This document shows positions 45,859 through 54,107 of a stretch of DNA of 64,000 nt, one piece after another. Under the pieces are notes generated by a model, which did not search any database, was not told the DNA's origin, and was given only the letters and a program-made list of their open reading frames with translations. Every line of letters begins with the position of its first letter. The first letter of the stretch is position 1. This DNA is from Colwellia_A sp047621305 (lineage in GTDB: Bacteria > Pseudomonadota > Gammaproteobacteria > Enterobacterales > Alteromonadaceae). The position numbers and the translations under genes are program-made. The stretch covers positions 62,001 to 126,000 of the forward strand of contig JBLHNB010000002.1 in NCBI GenBank assembly GCA_047621305.1, read 5' to 3'.

Positions 45859-48033
45859 ATGAACGAAAAAAAGATAACCACTCGAGGTAAATGTCCGGTA
45901 ATGCACGGCGGCGCAACAGCCAGCAATATGTCAAATATTGAATGGTGGCCAAAGGTTCTGAATCTTGACATTCTTCATCAACATGATACCAAAACAAACC
46001 CAATGGGAGCTGAGTTTAACTATCGAGAAACGGTTAAGAAACTCGATACTGTCAACCTCAAGAAAGACTTAACGGCATTAATGACCGACAGTCAAGACTG
46101 GTGGCCTGCAGACTGGGGGCACTATGGCGGACTCATGATCCGCATGTCTTGGCATGCGGCGGGTACCTATCGAATTGCTGATGGCCGAGGTGGTGCGGCT
46201 ACCGGTAATCAGCGTTTTGCGCCAATAAATTCCTGGCCAGACAATGTCAATTTGGATAAGGCACGACGTCTACTTTGGCCAATCAAGAAAAAATATGGAA
46301 ACAAACTTAGCTGGGCTGATTTAATTGCTTACGCAGGGACCATAGCTTATGAATCTATGGGGTTAACAACTTTCGGTTTCGCTTTTGGTCGTGAAGATAT
46401 CTGGCATCCAGAAAAAGACACCTACTGGGGAGATGAGAAGGAATGGCTTGCCCCGAGTGGAAGTGAGGGCAGTCGCTATTCTGGTGAGCGCGATCTTGAA
46501 AACCCGTTAGCCGCAGTAATGATGGGACTAATATATGTTAACCCTGAAGGGGTAGATGGTAGTCCAGATCCACTTAAAACGGCCAATGATGTTCGTGTAA
46601 CCTTCAAGCGTATGGCGATGAACGATGAAGAAACGGTAGCTCTTACTGCCGGTGGTCACACAGTGGGTAAATGTCATGGTAATGGCGACGCGTCACTGTT
46701 AGGTTCAGAGCCAGAAGCCGCTGATATTGAAGAACAGGGCTTTGGCTGGAATAATAAAACCAAGCGCGGCATTGGTCGTGACACTGTATCGAGTGGCATT
46801 GAAGGAGCATGGACTACCCATCCCACACAATGGGATAATGGTTATTTTTCTATGCTACTCAATAACGACTGGGAACTAAAAAAGAGTCCGGCAGGAGCTT
46901 GGCAGTGGGAGCCTGTCAATATTAAGGAAGAAGATAAACCCGTTGATGTTGAAGACCCCTCTATTCGCAATAACCCGATTATGACTGACGCCGACATGGC
47001 AATGAAGATGGACCCACAATATCGTAAAATTTCAGAACGCTTCTTCAAGGATCCTGATTACTTCTCTGAGGTTTTTGCCCGTGCATGGTTTAAACTAACC
47101 CATCGTGATATGGGGCCAAAGATCCGTTACATTGGAGCGGATGCACCACAAGAAGATCTTATCTGGCAAGACCCTGTACCTGCAGGAAATACCAGATTCG
47201 ATATAACATGGGTAAAAAATAAAATAACAGCGAGTGATCTTAGTATCAGTGAAATGGTTACCACTGCATGGGATAGTGCCAGAACCTTCCGTGGCTCTGA
47301 TAAACGTGGTGGTGCAAATGGGGCACGTATTCGCCTAGCGCCTCAAAAAGACTGGGAAGGTAATGAACCTTCGCGTCTAACCAAAGTACTTACTTTGTTT
47401 GAAAAAATTGCGGCTGATAGTGGTGCAAGTATCGCAGATGTCATCGTACTTGCAGGCAATGTGGGTATTGAACAGTCTGCAAAAGCAGCCGGCTTTAACG
47501 TAACGGTTCCATTTTCGCCAGGTCGTGGCGATGCTATAGACGAAATGACAGATGTAGAGTCTTTTGAAGTGCTTGAACCTATCTATGATGGGTACCGTAA
47601 CTGGTTGAAAAATGACTATGTTGTAAGTGCCGAAGAGTTAATGCTTGAGCGTTCACAGTTAATGGGATTAACAGCCCATGAAATGACGGTACTCGTTGGT
47701 GGCATGCGTATGCTAGGAACTAACTTCGGTGGTACAAAGCACGGAGTATTTACTGAGCATGAAGAGGTACTATCGAACGACTATTTCGTTAACCTAACTG
47801 ATATGAATTATACATGGAAACCCGTAAGTAATAATGTATATGAAATACTTGATCGTCAATCAAATAAAGTCAAATGGACCGCAACACGGGTTGATCTTAT
47901 TTTCGGTTCAAACTCGATTCTGCGCAGTTATGCTGAAGTGTATGCACAAGATGATAATAAGGAAAAATTTGTCCTGGATTTTATAGCTACATGGACAAAG
48001 GTTATGAATGCTGACCGCTTCGATCTACTTTAA
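45859..48033 (+). CDS. katG: Catalase-peroxidase KatG
   Basis: Bifunctional haem catalase-peroxidase, 724 aa. Distal-site Arg95, Trp98 and His99 are in IRMSWHAAGTYR; the Tyr of the Met-Tyr-Trp adduct is in GLIYVNPEG and the Met in KRMAMNDEE. The proximal His is in TAGGHTVGKCHG. The second, degenerate peroxidase domain is complete. Strong RBS (AAAGGAATTTAAAG). It belongs with oxyR and ahpCF as a peroxide-defence set. Confidence 0.98.
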   Translation: MNEKKITTRGKCPVMHGGATASNMSNIEWWPKVLNLDILHQHDTKTNPMGAEFNYRETVKKLDTVNLKKDLTALMTDSQDWWPADWGHYGGLMIRMSWHAAGTYRIADGRGGAATGNQRFAPINSWPDNVNLDKARRLLWPIKKKYGNKLSWADLIAYAGTIAYESMGLTTFGFAFGREDIWHPEKDTYWGDEKEWLAPSGSEGSRYSGERDLENPLAAVMMGLIYVNPEGVDGSPDPLKTANDVRVTFKRMAMNDEETVALTAGGHTVGKCHGNGDASLLGSEPEAADIEEQGFGWNNKTKRGIGRDTVSSGIEGAWTTHPTQWDNGYFSMLLNNDWELKKSPAGAWQWEPVNIKEEDKPVDVEDPSIRNNPIMTDADMAMKMDPQYRKISERFFKDPDYFSEVFARAWFKLTHRDMGPKIRYIGADAPQEDLIWQDPVPAGNTRFDITWVKNKITASDLSISEMVTTAWDSARTFRGSDKRGGANGARIRLAPQKDWEGNEPSRLTKVLTLFEKIAADSGASIADVIVLAGNVGIEQSAKAAGFNVTVPFSPGRGDAIDEMTDVESFEVLEPIYDGYRNWLKNDYVVSAEELMLERSQLMGLTAHEMTVLVGGMRMLGTNFGGTKHGVFTEHEEVLSNDYFVNLTDMNYTWKPVSNNVYEILDRQSNKVKWTATRVDLIFGSNSILRSYAEVYAQDDNKEKFVLDFIATWTKVMNADRFDLL

Positions 48034-48079
48034 TACTAAACGGTTAATAAAAGTCTATTGGCTGTTAGAAGAGTGAGAT

Positions 48080-48113
48080 AAAATCCGATGTTCACAGACA
48101 TCGGATTTTTTAT
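48080..48113 (+). terminator. Terminator after katG
   Basis: AAAATCCGATGT (48080-48091) and ACATCGGATTTT (48098-48109) form a perfect 12-bp stem followed by TTT. Confidence 0.9.
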
Positions 48114-48194
48114 ATAGATTACTTGGTTTATTGTCTGTAATGAATTGATTTATAACCACTTACTGGGGGTGTATGAAATAATTTTAATTTATAC

Positions 48195-48363
48195 TAATAC
48201 CCAAGCCATTAAATAATTGCCCTCTTGTGCATGGGAATGAGGGAATATTCCAATACGGCATTGCTCACATGGATGTGTAAGCACAGGTTTTTAGTGCCAG
48301 ATAAAACCTAAGCACTCACATGATAATGGTAGCCCTTAACCATTAATGATGTGCTGGCACTAA
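48195..48363. repeat. Dispersed intergenic repeat, copy 1
   Basis: The first 41 bp (TAATACCCAAGCCATTAAAT and on to ATGGG at 48235) align with a second copy at 52812-52850, with about three quarters identity. Further in, TTAGTGCCAG (48291-48300) and CTGGCACTAA (48354-48363) form a perfect 10-bp inverted repeat. The element fills the space between katG and the esterase gene. It resembles a small non-autonomous element or remnant. Confidence 0.55.
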
Positions 48364-48430
48364 AGTACCATACAGCTCTTTGGGTGATTACGTCATTCTT
48401 ACTGAGTCAATTTCACCTTTGGAAAATTTT

Positions 48431-49393
48431 ATGGGCATATTTTTAAAACCTAAGCAGATGATTTTAATTTTTACCTTCTCTTTGTTACCTATATTTGCGT
48501 TTGCGCAGTTCAAATCAATACCTGATTTTGGTGATAATCCAGGGGAATTATTAGCGAGTTATTATGCACCAGCCGATAATAATGGGGCTCTCGTGGTGTT
48601 ATTGCATGGCTGTGTTCAAGATGGAGAAAAACTGGCTGAGCAAAGTGGTTTTTTATCATTAGCCAAGCAGCATCATTTTTCCTTATTGATCCCCCAACAA
48701 GTGAAAAGTAATAATATCAAAAGCTGTTTTAATTGGTTTTCTCCGCAGGATATTGATAAAAATCAAGGTGAAAATTTATCAATGAAAAATATGATCATTG
48801 CGGTGAAAAAAATAACCCAAGCTAAGAACGTTTATATAGCGGGCTTGTCTGCTGGCGGAGCAATGGCAAATGTAATGCTGGTTAATTACCCTGACTTGTT
48901 TGAATCAGGCGCAGTTATTTCAGGTATTCCTTATGCTTGTGCCGATAATTTAATTAAGGCCATTTCTTGCATGCGCAGTGGTCCATCTCAAACGACAAAA
49001 GAGCTCACATTGTCCGTTAAACAGCTTGATAGTAAGCGCAGTACCTGGCCAAGCCTATCGATTTGGACAGGAAAAAATGATCAAATCGTTCATCCATCAA
49101 ATGCTTTAGCATTAGCTGAGCATTGGGCGATGCTTAATTTATCAAATAAAAATCCACAGGTAGATGTTAAAAAAGGCTACCAAGTTAGCCAATGGACCAA
49201 TACACAAAAATCATCGCTAATTGAAGGCAGTGAAATTGAACACATTAAAATTGAGCTCATTGAAATTGAAGGCATGGGTCATGGTTTGGCCGTAAATCCA
49301 ATGGAAATAAATGGAGGCGAAACGGGCCATTTTTTACTGGAATCACCGATTAGTGCTGCAAAACATATTGTAGAGTTTTGGGGAATAAGGTAA
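48431..49393 (+). CDS. Secreted PHB-depolymerase-family esterase
   Basis: 320 residues with a signal peptide (MILIFTFSLLPIFAFA, cleavage before QF). Alpha/beta-hydrolase of the LpqC/PHB depolymerase family: oxyanion segment LLHGCVQDGEKLAEQSGF, nucleophile Ser140 in GLSAGGAM, Asp in WTGKNDQIV and His in GMGHGLAV. It probably hydrolyses polyhydroxyalkanoate or similar esters outside the cytoplasm. A frame from 48380 exists, but ATG 48431 follows GGAAAA and begins the signal peptide. A TonB receptor and a 3-hydroxybutyrate-dehydrogenase-like gene follow. Confidence 0.85.
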   Translation: MGIFLKPKQMILIFTFSLLPIFAFAQFKSIPDFGDNPGELLASYYAPADNNGALVVLLHGCVQDGEKLAEQSGFLSLAKQHHFSLLIPQQVKSNNIKSCFNWFSPQDIDKNQGENLSMKNMIIAVKKITQAKNVYIAGLSAGGAMANVMLVNYPDLFESGAVISGIPYACADNLIKAISCMRSGPSQTTKELTLSVKQLDSKRSTWPSLSIWTGKNDQIVHPSNALALAEHWAMLNLSNKNPQVDVKKGYQVSQWTNTQKSSLIEGSEIEHIKIELIEIEGMGHGLAVNPMEINGGETGHFLLESPISAAKHIVEFWGIR

Positions 49394-49591
49394 AAAACAC
49401 GTAAAAGTCATCAGTAAATAAAAATAAAAATTAAATTAATTATTGTATATCAATGTATTGCAGTTAAATTCAGCCATATACTACTATAGTACAAATTATA
49501 TTTTCACAAATTTGTTATAGAGTTTTATTCATACCAAAAAAGTAAATAAAAAAATAATCTCAATAATAATTATAAAATCTCGGGGAAATAT

Positions 49592-51871
49592 ATGAATTCA
49601 CGTATCAGTAAACTCAGTTATCTCACGATTGCCATAACAACGGCTTTAGTGACTAGCTCAACTTTTGCAGCCGAAGAGGCACAGGTTGATAAAAATGAAC
49701 CAAGCTTAGAGCGAATAGAAGTTACCGCCCGTAAATCGATAGAAAATTTACAAGAAGTCCCCGTTGCTGTTACGTCAATCAGTGCCGATGAATTATTTGA
49801 AAAAGGTATTGAAGTACTGACGGAAGTACAACAATTCTCGCCCAATACTACCCTACAACGCAGTCGCGGTACTAACTCAACTATCACTGCATTTATTCGT
49901 GGTGTGGGGCAACAAGATCCATTGTGGGGTTATGAAGCTGGCGTTGGTATTTATATTGATGATGTTTATATTGCACGCCCGCAAGGTGCAGTACTTGATT
50001 TGTTAGATATTGAACGTGTTGAAGTATTACGTGGTCCTCAAGGCACACTTTATGGAAAAAATACCATAGGTGGAGCCATTAAATATGTGACGAAAGAAAT
50101 GTCAGGAGATGCCGAGTTTAAAGTGCGAGGCACTATCGGCCAATATGGCCAGAAAGATATAAAACTAACCGGTCAATATCCTATTATTGCAGATAAACTC
50201 TATGTTGGCTTTGGTGTAGCCAGTATGAAACGAGATGGTTACGGAGACTTTGTTACGTCTGACTTAGCCAATCAAGATAATGAAAATTATAATAAAGACG
50301 TAACGGCCAGTCGTATTACCTTAGAATATCATGCAACGGATGATTTGTTTTTTAGCTTTAATTGGGACAAAACACAAGACGATTCAAACTCAAAAGGTGG
50401 TTATAGATTATTACCAAGCATATTAACGGATGCGCCAGTACCTGATAGTGTTTATAACTCTTATACCAGTTTGCCCACTAAGAACGAAGTTGAGTTAGAA
50501 GGGTTAAGTTTTACTGCCAATTGGAGTGTGTCGGACACAACCAGCTTAAAATATGTTTATTCGGCACGAGAAAGTTACTCTCCAACTAATATCGATTTTG
50601 ACAACACTCCACTACGTATTTTTGATGTGCCCGCTATTTATGACGACGAACAAACCACCCATGAACTGCAGTTAAATAACTACGGAGATAACTATAAATT
50701 TATTTCAGGTCTTTATTATTACGATGGTGAGTCTTGTGGACAATTTGAAGCCATTTTAGAAGTTTTAGGTAATTCGATTGGTTTTCCTGGTTTAACGCGT
50801 GAAGTCAGTGGTTGTAGTAACTCAATCAGTAAAGCCGTCTATGCACAATTAAGTTACGACTTATCAGAAAAATGGTCGGTAACGGCTGGCGCTCGATATA
50901 CCCAAGATGAAAAAGCGGCGAAAGTAAATAACGGATTAATTTTTGATACCGTTTATCCTGAATCAGGTTGGATTGATGGTTATATTCGCCCTGAAGGTGA
51001 CTTAGTGCCAACTGTGCTTGATGATGAAGATGACTGGTCTAAATTTACGCCACGTATTGGTGTCGAATATCAAATGAATGACGATTTGATGTTTTTTACT
51101 AGCTTTTCACAAGGTTTTAAATCAGGTACTTTTAATCCAAGAGCAACGATGGCTGAGCCTGCCGCTAATCCAGAAGAAGTTGATTCTATTGAGGTGGGCA
51201 TGAAAAGTGAATGGTTGGATAACAGATTACGCGCCAACATTACTTTATTTTCACTGGATCATAAAGACCGTCAATATATTTCAGTATTGCCCGGTAAAGA
51301 CGCCACCGAATTAAATCAACGTTTAGGTAATATTGGTACGTCAGATGCCACCGGCATTGAAGCAGAGTTTACCTTTTTAGCGACGGAATCGTTAATGTTA
51401 AGCGCTAATTTTGGTTTCATTGATTCTGACTTTAAAGAAGTCATTGATACCCATCCCGATACCGGAAAAGTGTTTGATAAATCTGATAACTTTAGCATTT
51501 CAAATACGCCTGACTTTACTTATAACTTAGCCGCGAATTACACGATAGAATCAAAATTTGGTGACTTCATTATTAATGCTAGTTACTACTACCGTGATGA
51601 TTATGTATTGTTTGAAGAGAATAGCTTACTCACCCAAGACGGTTATGGAATTGTTAATTTGAGTGTTAATTGGTATAGCCAAGAAAGTAATTGGAGCGCA
51701 GGGTTACACCTGAAAAACTTAACCGATGAAGAGTATATGGTGGGGGGATATCAATTTGTTACACCACAAGATGATGGTACTTTCTTACCTGGCTTAGGAG
51801 GCGATAATACATTAATTGGTTATTTTGGAGACCCAAGAACAATATCGTTAACGGTAGGTTATCAATTTTAA
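49592..51871 (+). CDS. TonB-dependent outer membrane receptor
   Basis: 759 residues with signal peptide (LTIAITTALVTSSTFA), a TonB-box-like ERIEVTARK, plug domain (VEVLRGPQGTLYGKNTIGGAIKYVT) and a beta-barrel ending GYQF. It is of the type common in Alteromonadales and sphingomonads for organic nutrients rather than siderophores. The genes before and after it suggest a ligand such as 3-hydroxybutyrate oligomers, which is an inference from position only. GGGG RBS about 8 bp upstream. Confidence 0.93.
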   Translation: MNSRISKLSYLTIAITTALVTSSTFAAEEAQVDKNEPSLERIEVTARKSIENLQEVPVAVTSISADELFEKGIEVLTEVQQFSPNTTLQRSRGTNSTITAFIRGVGQQDPLWGYEAGVGIYIDDVYIARPQGAVLDLLDIERVEVLRGPQGTLYGKNTIGGAIKYVTKEMSGDAEFKVRGTIGQYGQKDIKLTGQYPIIADKLYVGFGVASMKRDGYGDFVTSDLANQDNENYNKDVTASRITLEYHATDDLFFSFNWDKTQDDSNSKGGYRLLPSILTDAPVPDSVYNSYTSLPTKNEVELEGLSFTANWSVSDTTSLKYVYSARESYSPTNIDFDNTPLRIFDVPAIYDDEQTTHELQLNNYGDNYKFISGLYYYDGESCGQFEAILEVLGNSIGFPGLTREVSGCSNSISKAVYAQLSYDLSEKWSVTAGARYTQDEKAAKVNNGLIFDTVYPESGWIDGYIRPEGDLVPTVLDDEDDWSKFTPRIGVEYQMNDDLMFFTSFSQGFKSGTFNPRATMAEPAANPEEVDSIEVGMKSEWLDNRLRANITLFSLDHKDRQYISVLPGKDATELNQRLGNIGTSDATGIEAEFTFLATESLMLSANFGFIDSDFKEVIDTHPDTGKVFDKSDNFSISNTPDFTYNLAANYTIESKFGDFIINASYYYRDDYVLFEENSLLTQDGYGIVNLSVNWYSQESNWSAGLHLKNLTDEEYMVGGYQFVTPQDDGTFLPGLGGDNTLIGYFGDPRTISLTVGYQF

Positions 51872-51894
51872 TTTAGGGTAGGTAATATCAAATT

Positions 51895-51939
51895 AATTGA
51901 TATTAGTAATTGATATTAGTAATTGATATTAGTAATTGA
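51895..51939. repeat. 13-bp tandem repeat after the TonB receptor gene
   Basis: Three exact copies of AATTGATATTAGT (51895-51907, 51908-51920, 51921-51933) and a partial fourth, 24 bp past the stop. Identical copies imply recent expansion by slippage. Confidence 0.9.
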
Positions 51940-51943
51940 GCTA

Positions 51944-51975
51944 AAAAGAGCTGGCACCTGTCAGTTCTTTTTTTC
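51944..51975 (+). terminator. Terminator after TonB receptor
   Basis: AAGAGCTG and CAGTTCTT pair (one G-T) around GCACCTGT, followed by TTTTTT. Confidence 0.8.
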
Positions 51976-52020
51976 ATACTAATACCGATGAACTCAGATA
52001 ATTTTTTAAAGGACGCATTT

Positions 52021-52692
52021 ATGTCGCAAGCAAAAGTCATTATTGCCGATGACCACCCATTATTTAGAACGGCATTAAAACAAGCCATTATTGAATGTAT
52101 TGATGATGCTGGGACATTAGAAGCTAATAATTTCAGTGAACTGTTAACCGCAATAGAGCTAAACCCGAGCTTAGAAATTGTCTTTCTTGATTTACATATG
52201 CCGGGAAATAACGGTTTTACTGGATTAACCCAATTACAAAATCACTACCCAGACCTTGTCGTGATCATGGTTTCATCAGATGATAATGACGAAACTATGC
52301 AAAAAGCGATTAACTTTGGTGCCGCTGCTTTTATTCCCAAGTCTGCAAATTTAACAACTATAGCTATTGCCATTGATACGGTATTAGACGGAAGTATTTG
52401 GCTGCCTGAACGAGTTGACATTAATACTGACAAACAAATGATGCTCTCTAATCAAAAATTAGCCAAGCAACTAGCACAGCTTACCCCTCAACAATACGTG
52501 GTATTAACGCAAATAGCTGTTGGGCAACTCAATAAACAAATTGCTTATGATTTAGATATTAAAGAAACCACCGTGAAAAAACATGTTTCTGCTATTTTAA
52601 TGAAATTACAAGTCAATAACCGCACCTTAGCCGGTTTAGCGTATCAACAATTAATGTTAGCGCTACCAGAAAATATTCAAGAAGCCGTTTAA
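52021..52692 (+). CDS. NarL/FixJ-family response regulator
   Basis: 223 residues: receiver domain (DDHPLF, phospho-acceptor Asp57 in FLDLHMPG) and a LuxR-type helix-turn-helix (LTPQQYVVLTQIAVGQLNKQIAYDLDIKETTVKKHVSAILMKLQVNNRTLA). An ATG at 51988 is in frame, but ATG 52021 follows AAAGGACG and gives the family start MSQAKVIIADDHP. No histidine kinase adjoins. It probably regulates the TonB receptor, esterase or dehydrogenase around it. Confidence 0.92.
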   Translation: MSQAKVIIADDHPLFRTALKQAIIECIDDAGTLEANNFSELLTAIELNPSLEIVFLDLHMPGNNGFTGLTQLQNHYPDLVVIMVSSDDNDETMQKAINFGAAAFIPKSANLTTIAIAIDTVLDGSIWLPERVDINTDKQMMLSNQKLAKQLAQLTPQQYVVLTQIAVGQLNKQIAYDLDIKETTVKKHVSAILMKLQVNNRTLAGLAYQQLMLALPENIQEAV

Positions 52693-52811
52693 AATTGTTA
52701 ACTTTAGTTCTATCTATCTTAGCTTATGGTACTAAGGTGCTAAATAAATAAACAAAATTTTATCTTAAAATAGCCTCATTACTTTTGTTCATTAGAAGTA
52801 GGGCAGGTACA

Positions 52812-52975
52812 TAATACCAATCCCATTAAGTTATTGCTCACTTGTACGGGTTAAAATTTTTCAGGTCTAGGTTGCTCTCAATCCTCATAGCTCGCTATGA
52901 GTTAATCAAGCGCCTCGCCCTATAATATTTTTCTGCGCACAATAAGACCACACACTTAATGGAATGGTTATAACT
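52812..52975. repeat. Dispersed intergenic repeat, copy 2, with inverted ends
   Basis: Starts TAATACCAATCCCATTAAGT and ends ACTTAATGGAATGGTTATAA near 52975, so the ends are imperfect inverted repeats of about 18 bp. Its left 39 bp match copy 1 at 48195. The interior contains a TCATAGCTCGCTATGA palindrome (52888-52903). The 164-bp size and inverted ends suggest a MITE-like element. Confidence 0.6.
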
Positions 52976-53070
52976 AACTTTTTCAACCACATACTCGCTC
53001 CTACCCGTGCCTAACCACGCACTTTTTCTAATGAACTTTCTGGCTTGTTTTCATCTATATAGGAATAAAT

Positions 53071-53853
53071 ATGTTAAAAGGTAAAGTTGCGCTAATTACA
53101 GGTTCAACAAGTGGCATAGGTTTAGCTACGGCACATGTATTAGCAGAGCAAGGTATTCATATAGTTTTACATGGCTTAATGTCGAAAGAAGAGGGAAATG
53201 CTTTAGCACAAGAATTTGCGCAGCAATACCAAATAAAGACTTTCTTTAGTAATGCTGACCTTAGAGAACCGTTAAGTATTACTGAGTTTATTGATAAGGC
53301 ATTGTTACATATGGGCGGTATTGATATTTTGATCAATAATGCTGGCATACAACATACAGCAAGTGCGGTAAGTTTTCCTTTAAACAAATGGAACGACATT
53401 ATTGCCATTAACTTATCAGCTGCTTTTCACGCTATCCAAAAAATATTACCCAGCATGCAAGAAAATAAATGGGGGCGAATTATCAATATAGCTTCTGTAC
53501 ATGGTTTAGTGGGTTCAGTAAATAAATCAGCCTATTGCGCGGCTAAACACGGTATTATTGGCTTAACAAAAGTGATCGCTTTAGAGTGTGTAGAGCAAGG
53601 CATTACTGCAAATTCCATCTGCCCAGGTTGGGTGGATACGCCACTAATTAATAATCAAATACAACAGGTTGCCGATCAAAAAAACATTGAATTTGACCAA
53701 GCAAAATACAATTTAGTCACCTCAAAACAACCATTACCACAAATGATCGAACCTCGCCAAATTGGTGAATTTATTTTGTTTTTATGTAGTGACAGTGCCC
53801 GCAGTATAACCGGTGCTTCACTGCCTATGGATGGCGCATGGACCGCGCAGTAG
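53071..53853 (+). CDS. 3-hydroxybutyrate dehydrogenase-like SDR
   Basis: 260-residue short-chain dehydrogenase: cofactor loop TGSTSGIG, NNAG, and the catalytic Ser with YCAAK. The long segment ITANSICPGWVDTPLINNQI, the Gln-rich ADQKNIEFDQAK region and a C-terminal MDGAWTAQ match bacterial D-3-hydroxybutyrate dehydrogenases, which end in (L)DGGWTAQ. It converts 3-hydroxybutyrate to acetoacetate with NAD. It follows a secreted esterase, a TonB receptor and a regulator. Confidence 0.85.
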   Translation: MLKGKVALITGSTSGIGLATAHVLAEQGIHIVLHGLMSKEEGNALAQEFAQQYQIKTFFSNADLREPLSITEFIDKALLHMGGIDILINNAGIQHTASAVSFPLNKWNDIIAINLSAAFHAIQKILPSMQENKWGRIINIASVHGLVGSVNKSAYCAAKHGIIGLTKVIALECVEQGITANSICPGWVDTPLINNQIQQVADQKNIEFDQAKYNLVTSKQPLPQMIEPRQIGEFILFLCSDSARSITGASLPMDGAWTAQ

Positions 53854-54004
53854 GGAGTAATAACATGAAAACTGATGACCGTCTTTTCATCTATCCCACA
53901 CAAAAAATCCTATCCCCGTGGTCCTTGAACATGGCTAAAAACTTTAGCTACAAGATGCATGAGTGAGTAATAAGCGGGCTATTAGGATTGAATGCAACGC
54001 AGTA

Positions 54005-54036
54005 GATGAGGTTTTTAGACTGATCAAAACCTCATC
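54005..54036. terminator. Bidirectional hairpin between convergent genes
   Basis: GATGAGGTTTT (54005-54015) and AAAACCTCATC (54026-54036) are a perfect 11-bp inverted repeat between the convergent SDR and CDGSH-fusion genes, probably ending both transcripts. Confidence 0.6.
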
Positions 54037-54107
54037 TTCAATGAGTACGGGTATAAAGTAAGGTACATGAAAGGATTACCAAAGGAACAGAACTCAATAG
54101 TTCCGCC

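Noticed and set aside
52888..52903. Stand-alone operator TCATAGCTCGCTATGA
   Set aside because: It lies within the dispersed repeat element copy 2, so it is better explained as part of that element.
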